Origin: Shewanella eurypsychrophilus
GTDB taxonomy: Bacteria > Pseudomonadota > Gammaproteobacteria > Enterobacterales > Shewanellaceae
Assembly: GCF_007004545.3 (NCBI RefSeq)
Contig: NZ_CP045503.2
Coordinates: forward strand, 3,132,501 to 3,196,500
Length of the DNA stretch: 64,000 bases
Direction of reading: 5' to 3'
The notes under the pieces are model-generated. The model had not been told where the DNA came from, searched no databases, and was given only the letters and a program-made list of their open reading frames with translations. This document shows, one piece after another, positions 56,518 through 64,000 of the stretch (the first letter of the stretch is position 1; each line of letters opens with the position of its first letter). A program made the translations under genes and the position numbers.

Positions 56518-57600
56518 CTAATTTGACGCTATTTCCGATTCATCTTTAAGCGTTGGCGATGGCCAAGCGTTCAAGACTGCTTTGACTAATGAGGCAAGAG
56601 GAATGGCAAAAAATACCCCCCAGACTCCCCATAAACCACCAAAAATTAGCACTGCTGCTATGATGAAGACAGGATGAAGATCGACCGCATCAGAAAAGAG
56701 TATGGGCACAAGTAAATTGCCATCAAGTGCCTGAATGATTGCGTAACCTAACATCAGGTAACCAAACTCTGGACTTATCCCCCACTGGAAGAAAGCGACC
56801 AAGGCAATAGGAAGCGTGACTAATGTGGCACCGACATAAGGAATTAACACTGAGAACCCAGTCAGTACACCAAGTAATGCGGCATACCTGAGATCCATAA
56901 CGGCAAAAAAGATGTAACTGACCACACCGATAATGACAATCTCAATCACCTTTCCACGAATGTAATTGAAGATCTGTTGATGCATTTCATTCCACACTTT
57001 ACGGGCAAGATCGCGATTTGTCGGTATAAAACGCTTACTGCCTTTCAGTAATACATCTTTATCCTTTAAGAAGAAAAAGACTAACAAAGGCACTAAGATG
57101 GCATATACCATTAACACCAATAATGACGCTGAATAACCCAGTATTTGCTTACCTATGTCAAGAAGATGCTGAGTATCCAACATCTTTTTGATCTCATTGA
57201 CCATAGTATCCAGCTGATCAGGATTCACAAACTGAGGATACTGATTCACATAACCTTGCGCAGTGATCAGTCCTTTATCAAGCATGGTCGGCAGATCGGT
57301 GATTAAGGCTAAACCTTGCTTCCAAATACTGGGGATTAAGCCAAACGTGAGTAATAGCATCACCCCGATGAACATGACTAATACCACAGACGCACCAGTG
57401 GTTCTATTAAGCCCTAACTTAAGCATCTGTGCTACTGGCCACTCAAGCAAGAACGCCAAGACTAGAGCAACCAGAAGAGGGGCTAACAATCCACCAGCAA
57501 AGTAAATCGCTAAGGCGATCCCGACTAAAATAAGAACCAAAGTTACCGCTTGGGGGTCGCTAAAGCGCTCTTTATACCAATTTGACAATAAAGTTAACAT
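56518..57600 (-). CDS. perM: AI-2E-family transporter PerM
   Basis: 360 residues with about eight helices. The order of membrane segments and the long PerM-type central domain, with GVLTGFSVLIPYVGA (about 242) and GNLLVPILFS (about 300), match the AI-2E transporter family. The transported substrate is uncertain. It belongs to the conserved bcp-perM-bepA-arsC-hda neighbourhood. Confidence 0.9.
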   Translation of the reverse strand: MLTLLSNWYKERFSDPQAVTLVLILVGIALAIYFAGGLLAPLLVALVLAFLLEWPVAQMLKLGLNRTTGASVVLVMFIGVMLLLTFGLIPSIWKQGLALITDLPTMLDKGLITAQGYVNQYPQFVNPDQLDTMVNEIKKMLDTQHLLDIGKQILGYSASLLVLMVYAILVPLLVFFFLKDKDVLLKGSKRFIPTNRDLARKVWNEMHQQIFNYIRGKVIEIVIIGVVSYIFFAVMDLRYAALLGVLTGFSVLIPYVGATLVTLPIALVAFFQWGISPEFGYLMLGYAIIQALDGNLLVPILFSDAVDLHPVFIIAAVLIFGGLWGVWGVFFAIPLASLVKAVLNAWPSPTLKDESEIASN

Positions 57601-57658
57601 TCACCATTCCTGAAATTGAACTCTTGTTCGTTACTTTGTAATGACGGGGAGTATGCCC

Positions 57659-57874
57659 CTACTTTCTGATATCTAAGATTAAAGCTTGTTCATCATTTCT
57701 CACTTCTCGATAATGATAACCAACTTTTTTTAAAAACCGGGGAACATCTTGCCGAGAGCCAGTGTCTGATAACGAAACACGTAGGACTTGGTCACTATTG
57801 AGCTGTTTTAGCGTGAGTTTAACTTTCACTAACACCAATGGGCAACGAAGTGCAGTTAAATCAATAATAATCAT
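57659..57874 (-). CDS. TusA/SirA-like sulfurtransferase
   Basis: 71 residues. LTALRCPLVLVKVKL (about 6-20) holds the conserved Cys-Pro of TusA-like proteins, which carry persulfide sulfur. It is somewhat short and lacks clear TusA-specific residues, so YedF or a general SirA-like carrier is possible. It lies 58 bp upstream of perM on the same strand. Confidence 0.8.
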   Translation of the reverse strand: MIIIDLTALRCPLVLVKVKLTLKQLNSDQVLRVSLSDTGSRQDVPRFLKKVGYHYREVRNDEQALILDIRK

Positions 57875-58116
57875 ATTAATCTTGCCATGAACAAACTTCA
57901 GCTATTATCCTAAGTTGTAAGGAAAATCACAAGAGATCCACGCGTATTCTACTGTCAATTGGATTAAAAGAGCCACATCTTAATCCTTAATTTAAACAAA
58001 TATTAGAATCTGGATAAAACTGCAGGTAATATTAATAATAAGACAAACGATTGCCTCACACGTTTACCTTACAAATCAATACGTTGCCATTTTAATAAAA
58101 ATTTAGAACCTTTTAG

Positions 58117-59619
58117 ATGGTCACATTTAAGGCCACACTGACCGCATTAAGGATAAGATTGAGTAAAATTACATCGACAAAATCTCTATTAGCTGGTGCC
58201 ATTTCTCTGCTATTTTGCGCCTCAGCCCCCTTGGCCTTTGCTAATAATGACCTTCCGGATCTTGGAACTGCTGCCGTTAATACTTTCAGTCTTGAGAAAG
58301 AGACCGTCTATGGCGACGCATATATGCGGGTTATTCGGTCTTCAGCACCTATGCTCAATGACCCAGTATTAACTCAATACCTTACTGAACTAGGCAATAA
58401 GTTAGTGGCTCATGCAACTGGGGTAAAAACGCCTTTCTATTTTTTCCTGTTAAGAAATGATGAAATCAATGCCTTCGCGTTCTTTGGTGGACATGTAGGT
58501 GTGCACACAGGATTATTCTTAAATGCTGACAATGAAAGTCAAATAGCGTCTGTATTAGGTCACGAAATTACCCACGTGACCCAACGGCACTTAGCCCGCT
58601 CTTTAGAAGCACAAAATAAGAGTTCAACGGCAACTATCGCTGGCATGTTAGGCGCAATTTTACTCACCATCGCGGCGCCCCAAGCTGGTATGGCCGCCCT
58701 TGCCACGACCCAAGCTTTAGCGACACAAGCAAAAATAAACTTTACTCGCTTACATGAAAAAGAAGCGGATCGCATTGGCATGCAGATCATGGTCGATGCT
58801 GGCTTCGACCCCAACGGCGCCTCAGACTTTTTTGCAAAGCTTGCCACTCGCTACCGTTTTACCACTAAGCCGCCACAGATGTTATTGACTCACCCCTTAC
58901 CTGAGTCACGTATAACAGAGGCACGGAACAGAGCTGCCCAATATCCCCATAGATATATCCCTGACAACATTAATTTTCAGTTAGCTAAGGCTCGTATACA
59001 GGTCAGGTTTTCAAATTATAGCGAAGAGGCTGCACTCTCACTTTTCGACCAACAACTAAAAAAGAAAACTTACACCTTTAAAGATGCAGCACTTTACGGC
59101 AAGGCTCTGGCGCTGTTTAAAGCTAAACGTTTCAGTGAGGCAGAAGACATTATCGATGCTTTATTAAAAGGTGACAAAAGTAATTTATTCTATATCGATA
59201 CTAAAACGGATCTTTTAGTACAGAAAGATGCTTTTGACCAAGCGATAACCTTTCTTGAGGCACAACATGAGTTAAAGCCTTCTTCACAGGTCATCAATAC
59301 GAACTTAGCCCATGTCTATATCGAATCGGGTAAAGCCTCTAAATCGATCCCGCTGTTGGAGGAGCTAATCTTCTTAGATAAGCAAAATCAGCTGCCGTTC
59401 TTCTTACTCAGTGATGCCTATCAAAAAACCGGTAATAAGGCCATGGAGCACTTCGTTAAAGCTGAGTCGATGGCGCTTGGGGCTAACTACAAAGGTGCTA
59501 TCGACCAACTTAATTTTGCCTATCGACTCTCAGAAGAGGATCCGCTACAGCTAGCCAGGATTGAAGCGAGAATCAGGCAATTCAAACAAGCAAAGTCGGC
59601 CCTTGAAGCACTGCAATAA
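58117..59619 (+). CDS. bepA: Periplasmic M48 metalloprotease/chaperone BepA
   Basis: 500 residues. The signal peptide ends near LAFANN (about 43). The zinc site HEITH (about 149-153) and EKEADRIG (about 212) form the M48 active site. Four or more TPR repeats occupy 320-490. BepA degrades or assists stalled LptD and BAM substrates. The divergent tusA-like gene starts 242 bp away. Confidence 0.92.
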   Translation: MVTFKATLTALRIRLSKITSTKSLLAGAISLLFCASAPLAFANNDLPDLGTAAVNTFSLEKETVYGDAYMRVIRSSAPMLNDPVLTQYLTELGNKLVAHATGVKTPFYFFLLRNDEINAFAFFGGHVGVHTGLFLNADNESQIASVLGHEITHVTQRHLARSLEAQNKSSTATIAGMLGAILLTIAAPQAGMAALATTQALATQAKINFTRLHEKEADRIGMQIMVDAGFDPNGASDFFAKLATRYRFTTKPPQMLLTHPLPESRITEARNRAAQYPHRYIPDNINFQLAKARIQVRFSNYSEEAALSLFDQQLKKKTYTFKDAALYGKALALFKAKRFSEAEDIIDALLKGDKSNLFYIDTKTDLLVQKDAFDQAITFLEAQHELKPSSQVINTNLAHVYIESGKASKSIPLLEELIFLDKQNQLPFFLLSDAYQKTGNKAMEHFVKAESMALGANYKGAIDQLNFAYRLSEEDPLQLARIEARIRQFKQAKSALEALQ

Positions 59620-59632
59620 TCAACTTAAATTT

Positions 59633-59665
59633 AGAAGCACCTTAAACACTAAGGTGCTTCTTTTC
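59633..59665 (+). terminator. Intrinsic terminator of bepA
   Basis: AGAAGCACCTT-N7-AAGGTGCTTCT followed by TTT. Confidence 0.85.
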
Positions 59666-59775
59666 CATCACATTATCGACAACGCATTATGTCTCTTTTT
59701 TAGCTCGGAGTGATTGTGACTTTGGTCACGCTTTCTAGTATGATACCCCCAAATTTTACATTCGGACATAAGCCC

Positions 59776-60126
59776 ATGACTCACGTCAGTATTATTCATA
59801 ACCCACGCTGTTCTAAAAGCCGTCAAACTCTTGCTTTGCTCGAAGAGCAAGGCTGTGAAATACAAGTGGTTGAATACTTGAAATTCCCTCTGAAAAAAAG
59901 TGAAATTGAAAGTTTGCTCATTAAACTTGGGCTAACAGCCAGAGAGTTGATGCGAACCAAAGAAACTGAATATAAAGAGCAGAATTTAAGTGCACCGACA
60001 TTAAGTGAAGAGCAACTTATTCAAGCGATTGTAGATACACCAAAATTACTTGAGCGCCCTATTGTGTTAGCTAATGATAAAGCAGCCATTGGACGCCCAC
60101 CAGAAAATGTCCTAGCGATTCTTTAA
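59776..60126 (+). CDS. ArsC-family protein YfgD
   Basis: 116 residues from the ATG at 59776; an upstream frame to 59710 crosses the promoter. IIHNPRCSKSRQTL (about 5-18) holds the active-site Cys, and ERPIVLANDKAAIGRPPE the conserved Arg region of ArsC-like reductases. It is a glutathione/glutaredoxin-type enzyme, but arsenate reduction is not proven for this clade. The DUF2069 gene follows after 9 bp. Confidence 0.88.
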   Translation: MTHVSIIHNPRCSKSRQTLALLEEQGCEIQVVEYLKFPLKKSEIESLLIKLGLTARELMRTKETEYKEQNLSAPTLSEEQLIQAIVDTPKLLERPIVLANDKAAIGRPPENVLAIL

Positions 60127-60135
60127 GGCCCGTAA

Positions 60136-60507
60136 ATGAATTCAACAAGCTTATTTAAATTATGCCGTATAGGTTACATTACGTTAGTGTTAATGCTCAG
60201 TGCCTGGTTTATCAATAAAGGGATCACGGGTGAATACTCAGTGGCATTTACCGCGCTATGGATAATCCCGCTGCTTTTCCCATTAAAAGGCATCATTGAA
60301 GGTAAGCCGTATACTTATGCATGGGCAAGTTTCATCATCTGTGTGTATATGCTTCATGGTCTAACTTTACTTTATGTCACTGAAACCCATTTTCTTTTCG
60401 CATTAGTAGAAGTACTTTTACTCGGCGCACTGCTTATTGGTTTTCCATTTTATGCTCGGATCCGTGGTAAAGAGTTAGGATTAGGCTTAAAGAAAAAACA
60501 GAAATAA
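60136..60507 (+). CDS. DUF2069 membrane protein
   Basis: 123 residues with four hydrophobic helices (about 10-26, 34-50, 58-78, 84-102) and a basic C-terminus (KELGLGLKKKQK). The size, the basic tail and the place behind the arsC-like gene fit DUF2069. It forms an operon with the YfgD gene. Function unknown. Confidence 0.8.
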   Translation: MNSTSLFKLCRIGYITLVLMLSAWFINKGITGEYSVAFTALWIIPLLFPLKGIIEGKPYTYAWASFIICVYMLHGLTLLYVTETHFLFALVEVLLLGALLIGFPFYARIRGKELGLGLKKKQK

Positions 60508-60533
60508 TCCATTACTTTTACCATGACCTCATT

Positions 60534-60557
60534 AAAGCGCCTGTCGGCGCTTTTTTT
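60534..60557 (+). terminator. Intrinsic terminator after DUF2069 gene
   Basis: AAAGCGCC-TGTC-GGCGCTTT with a seven-T run. Confidence 0.92.
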
Positions 60558-60686
60558 GTCACTCATGACACCGATACCTTATGTCACAAAAATTGTTAGG
60601 TAAAACTGGTGCTTGAATGTTATGCATCGTGTTATATTTTGTTAAAACTATAACTAAGAAAATCATATTATTTGGAGTCCGCATAG

Positions 60687-62663
60687 ATGAGGAAACTTAA
60701 CACGCTTACTTTAGCCAGTGTTCTTACACTCGTAGCTTGTGGTGGCGGTAGCTCAGATGAAGATTCGATCTTACCGATTGATCCCCCACCACCAAGCTTG
60801 ACCCGATGTGAGCAGCAAACACAGTTAAATATTCAATCGACCTCATCTGCACTCGAATTTGTAACAGAACAAACCTATAAAGCAAATCAATCTGCCGCGA
60901 TAGTGGCAAGAGTAACTAACACAGACAGTAGAGGTTTAACCTTTAAATGGCAGCAAACTGCGGGACAGTCACTCATTATTAAATCGGTAAAAAGCCCAAT
61001 TTTGGCATTTGAATTTGCCGATGCTGGAATTTATAGTTTCTCTGTTGAGATCGCAGGTAATGGTATCTTGCTAGAAGAAACTATCGACATAACAGTTTCC
61101 CCCACAACAAATGAGCAGCTTAATATTCGCAGCGACCATCAGGTTGTTGAAGGGAATAATGTCAGTGTTAGAGTCGACAGAGTGGGGATTAATGCAGATG
61201 AAGCCCCTTCTGATCTGAGTTGGTGTATTGCATCTGGGCCCGAGCTCAACATAGACACCACAAATATAGAAAGACCTCAATTTATAGCCCCAAATGTAGA
61301 TTCGGATACGATTGCCGTGTTACGCGCAACCGCTAATATGGCGAGTGAACAGGTTAGCGACGAAGTCGTAATACTTATCACCAATGAAGCGACAATCACC
61401 TCTCCTTATTTCGATGAAGCTGTTGCCCGTACTTTCCCCTTCAAAGAGCAATCGCCTTACAGAGAAGCGCTCAATCGCTGCGTTTATTCAAACCAGCTGA
61501 TGGCACCCTGTCAGATCCAAGAATTGCCGTTATTAGGCCAAACAACGGCTTTGTCTTCAAAAGATAAAATCATGGATAGATTGCTCGTTTCTCATCAATG
61601 GATGGGAGAAAATTTTGAAACATTTCTAGACCAAATGGACCCCAATAGTGATTTTGCTCAATTATTACAATCAGTGACGGCTATTGTGATCAGTTATGAT
61701 GTTCGCCCTTCATTTTATTGGGTTGTTACTGGTGCAATTTACTTAGATCCTACTGATCTGTGGTTACTCGCAGAAGAGCGTGATGTCATCAATGAAGCTG
61801 CGGATTTTCGAAGCTCATTCGGCAATCAACTCGGATTTATTATGCCGTGGCGCTATGTGAAAAATAATGCATACGTTTCATACACCAGCCCACGCCAAAT
61901 CAGAACAGAGCGCAGCATTGAACAGATGAGTCCAGACCTATCTTCTCTTTTATACCATGAGCTCGCTCATGCTAACGACTTCTTCCCAAGTTCAATATAC
62001 GCTGATATTGCTGTAAACAGTCAAACACTATTAGAACATTACAACCGACGCACATCGGCAGGTGAGTTAATATCCGATCAAGTCAGCGCTAGGTATCCCC
62101 TTAACAGCGAAGAAATGTTTAGCCTAGGCAATGTGAGCTTTAGAGGAGAAACGGCAACTAGTATTCAACAAGGCTATTTACCCAGTGATGTCACTCAATT
62201 CTTCTCCTCAGATCACGCGACAGACTACTACGCTTACTCAACAAGCCGTGAAGATACTGCCATGTTATTTGAAGAAGCGATGATGAGTCACAGACTGGGT
62301 ATTCAACGCGATGTGGGTGTGACTGACAACCCTGAAAATGCAACAGCTGACAGCATTATCGTAGATTGGGGACAAAGAGGCAGGATCGGAGAAAATAGTT
62401 CAGGCTCATTGATCCCACTGCGCGCCGCCTTCGTACTGAATGAAATGTTACCAAACTTAAACGGCACTCAAGTCATTGCAGCCTTACCTGAGCCTATAGA
62501 GATGAACGCTGGACAGTCTTGGTTAGAAAACCTGACGATCACACCGAATTCATCTCCAAAATCACCAGTAATGAGCGTTGTTCAATTATCTGAAAATCAA
62601 GAAGCTCAGCCCTCCTATGTTCCAGAGTTACGAGTTAGCGGTGATAGACATAAAATCAATTAG
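60687..62663 (+). CDS. Surface/periplasmic lipoprotein with HELAH metal motif
   Basis: 658 residues. LTLVACGGGSS gives a lipobox with Cys19. Residues 45-230 look like two Ig/PKD-like beta domains. The C-terminal part has LLYHELAHANDFFP (about 424-437), a zinc-metalloprotease type HExxH. The second-site Glu and full catalytic set cannot be assigned. Lipoproteins of this sort are common in Shewanella. It stands between the yfgD operon and the convergent hda. Confidence 0.7.
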   Translation: MRKLNTLTLASVLTLVACGGGSSDEDSILPIDPPPPSLTRCEQQTQLNIQSTSSALEFVTEQTYKANQSAAIVARVTNTDSRGLTFKWQQTAGQSLIIKSVKSPILAFEFADAGIYSFSVEIAGNGILLEETIDITVSPTTNEQLNIRSDHQVVEGNNVSVRVDRVGINADEAPSDLSWCIASGPELNIDTTNIERPQFIAPNVDSDTIAVLRATANMASEQVSDEVVILITNEATITSPYFDEAVARTFPFKEQSPYREALNRCVYSNQLMAPCQIQELPLLGQTTALSSKDKIMDRLLVSHQWMGENFETFLDQMDPNSDFAQLLQSVTAIVISYDVRPSFYWVVTGAIYLDPTDLWLLAEERDVINEAADFRSSFGNQLGFIMPWRYVKNNAYVSYTSPRQIRTERSIEQMSPDLSSLLYHELAHANDFFPSSIYADIAVNSQTLLEHYNRRTSAGELISDQVSARYPLNSEEMFSLGNVSFRGETATSIQQGYLPSDVTQFFSSDHATDYYAYSTSREDTAMLFEEAMMSHRLGIQRDVGVTDNPENATADSIIVDWGQRGRIGENSSGSLIPLRAAFVLNEMLPNLNGTQVIAALPEPIEMNAGQSWLENLTITPNSSPKSPVMSVVQLSENQEAQPSYVPELRVSGDRHKIN

Positions 62664-62682
62664 ACTCATTTACAAGTAATAA

Positions 62683-62715
62683 AAAACCGGTAATAACCTA
62701 GTTATTACCGGTTTT
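62683..62715. terminator. Bidirectional terminator, lipoprotein/hda
   Basis: AAAACCGGTAATAAC-CTA-GTTATTACCGGTTTT between converging genes. Confidence 0.9.
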
Positions 62716-62762
62716 CTGTTCTCGAGACATTGAATAACCCTAATTGAGGGTCCCAATATGAC

Positions 62763-63473
62763 CTATAGCTTTAGCATTTGTTTTACGAACGGAATGGTTA
62801 ACTTACGTTTGTGTACTAATGAGTCTTTATCAAGTCTATCTAGCACATCAAATAACGTTCTTAAGTCTCTGGCCAAACGGTTAAGTAAAAAACGTCCCAC
62901 ATCTTCGGGGAGTTGTAATCCTCTCATTGCTGCACGGCGTTGCAGCGCTGCAAGTTTCTCTTCATCCGCCATCGGCTGTAGCTGATAATTCAGCCCCCAT
63001 TGCATACGCGAAACAAGATCAGCAAGAGTAAAACCTGAATCTGTAGATGATACGCTGGCACTGACAATCAATGAGCAGTTTTGATTTTCTGAAACACGAT
63101 TATAGAGATCGAAAATGGCTTCTTCCCATAACGGGTGACCAGCAATCGCGTCAATATCATCAATACAGATAAGATCCAACTGCTCTAAACCTTCTAGAAG
63201 CGCGGGAGAGATACTGGCATAGATCCCAAGAGGCAGATAGAAACTACTGCGTTGAAGGTCATTGGCATGGGCACAAGCGGCGTGCATTAAATGAGTACGA
63301 CCCGACTTTACTGGGCCCCACAGGTAAACAGCTTTCTCTGCCTTCCCTTCAGCACAAGTCTGAAGACTTTGAATGAGTTCATCATTCCCAGCAGCAGGGT
63401 AATAACTATTAAAGGTCTCATCATCAGGTAGATGAACCGGTAACGACAATTGTAACGGTGAGTTAGATTTCAC
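62763..63473 (-). CDS. hda: DnaA inactivator Hda
   Basis: 236 residues. QLSLPVHLPDDETFNSYYP at the N-terminus carries the QLSLP clamp-binding motif; the AAA+ core has Walker A-like GPVKSGRTH (about 52) and LICIDDIDAI (about 98). It matches Hda in length and domain order. With the sliding clamp it stimulates DnaA-ATP hydrolysis after initiation. The DUF2066 gene lies directly upstream on the same strand. Confidence 0.93.
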   Translation of the reverse strand: MKSNSPLQLSLPVHLPDDETFNSYYPAAGNDELIQSLQTCAEGKAEKAVYLWGPVKSGRTHLMHAACAHANDLQRSSFYLPLGIYASISPALLEGLEQLDLICIDDIDAIAGHPLWEEAIFDLYNRVSENQNCSLIVSASVSSTDSGFTLADLVSRMQWGLNYQLQPMADEEKLAALQRRAAMRGLQLPEDVGRFLLNRLARDLRTLFDVLDRLDKDSLVHKRKLTIPFVKQMLKL

Positions 63474-63554
63474 TCAGATATTTCTCAATTACTCAGATAA
63501 CACTAAGGAACTCATTTTAACACGAGTCCCTTAAAATTAATAATCACACTGGCA

Positions 63555-64000
63555 TTAGCCTCTCCAGCGATACTCAGGGCCCTGACTTTCACCGATTTCT
63601 GGCAATGAGTCAAAACCATCTGTAGGTATGCTGACGGGGAGATTACTTTCTAATACATTGACTCTAGGCTCTAACTTCATTAATCGATATAAGTCTTCCT
63701 CTGTACCAAAAAGATCGAGTCTAAACGTAGCAGAAGTTCCATGGAGCTGTGTCAATTGAACCGATTTAACGGCTGTGAGTTGTTTAAAATATTCTTCAAT
63801 TTCAACTAGCTGCTTCATCTCTGTGATATCAACAAAAGTGACATTACTATCGAGTGCAGCCCCCGTATCAACAATGGCATACTTACTAATGTAATACTCA
63901 CTCACAGCGGTGAGGATATCATTGACAGCATTATCGACATCACTAGCTGTACCGTGTTTGCTTGTAAGTGAAGCCAATACGTCATCTTCATTGGCTTTAG
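63555..64000 (-). CDS. DUF2066 protein, partial
   Basis: The C-terminal part of a larger protein; the frame is open to the window edge, so the start lies beyond 64000. ATFRLDLFGTEEDLYRLM (about 105-122 of the visible part) and the acidic C-terminus fit DUF2066, a conserved periplasmic family encoded upstream of hda in Shewanella. A TTG at 63977 could be mistaken for a start. Confidence 0.8.
   Translation of the reverse strand, partial: KANEDDVLASLTSKHGTASDVDNAVNDILTAVSEYYISKYAIVDTGAALDSNVTFVDITEMKQLVEIEEYFKQLTAVKSVQLTQLHGTSATFRLDLFGTEEDLYRLMKLEPRVNVLESNLPVSIPTDGFDSLPEIGESQGPEYRWRG

Overview
The window reads as a Shewanella-like marine gammaproteobacterium. The right end carries the conserved backbone argO/argP, perM, a tusA-like gene, bepA, an arsC-family yfgD gene, a DUF2069 gene, hda and a DUF2066 gene. 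This is the neighbourhood that lies between bcp and hda in many gammaproteobacteria. The genus call is inferred from gene order and protein character, not from a marker gene.

Layout. (1) 1-25.7 kb is a defence and accessory island. It holds a PD-(D/E)XK-like nuclease, a two-gene CBASS system (CD-NTase plus Cap15-like effector), an ORF-less group II intron, a Gabija-type OLD nuclease/UvrD helicase pair, two HEPN proteins, and a helicase operon under a restriction-modification type C protein. It continues with a KAP NTPase, an autoregulated small repressor, a PLD nuclease followed by a Vibrio-type integron attC site, several hypotheticals and an MBL-fold hydrolase. (2) At 25.74-25.90 kb there is a 3' fragment of bcp. 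(3) 25.9-54.6 kb is a second block: LpxR-like lipid A deacylase, KefC-type antiporter, flavin disulfide oxidoreductase, three isochorismatase-family hydrolases, four signalling proteins (three hybrid kinases and an AAA protein), ergothioneine genes egtB/egtD, a TauE-type exporter, a glutaredoxin, a DksA-like zinc-finger protein and tiny membrane proteins. (4) At 54.6-54.74 kb there is a second, near-identical bcp 3' fragment. (5) 54.8-64 kb is core chromosome. The two bcp ends suggest two islands inserted in tandem at the 3' end of bcp, with the intact bcp expected to the left of the window.

The main discovery is a hidden regulon in block 3. Eight promoters carry exact ACACAT direct repeats 21 bp apart. 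In five of them a good -10 hexamer begins (promoter sense) exactly 21 bp after the downstream repeat ends. The promoters serve the KefC-type gene, the small protein/flavin oxidoreductase unit, all three isochorismatase-family genes, egtBD, the TauE gene, the glutaredoxin/DksA pair and a DUF6789-like gene. The geometry is that of an AraC-family activator, but no such activator is encoded in the window. The gene content (thiol chemistry, ergothioneine, electrophile-gated K+ efflux type antiporter) suggests a thiol/electrophile or oxidant stress response.

Other points of note: a hybrid kinase whose phospho-acceptor His is Lys, an 86% identical 114-bp inverted repeat carrying the start of a truncated gene behind a LexA-like box, an octamer tandem repeat in front of a HEPN gene, and a minus-strand hairpin capped by a GNRA loop.
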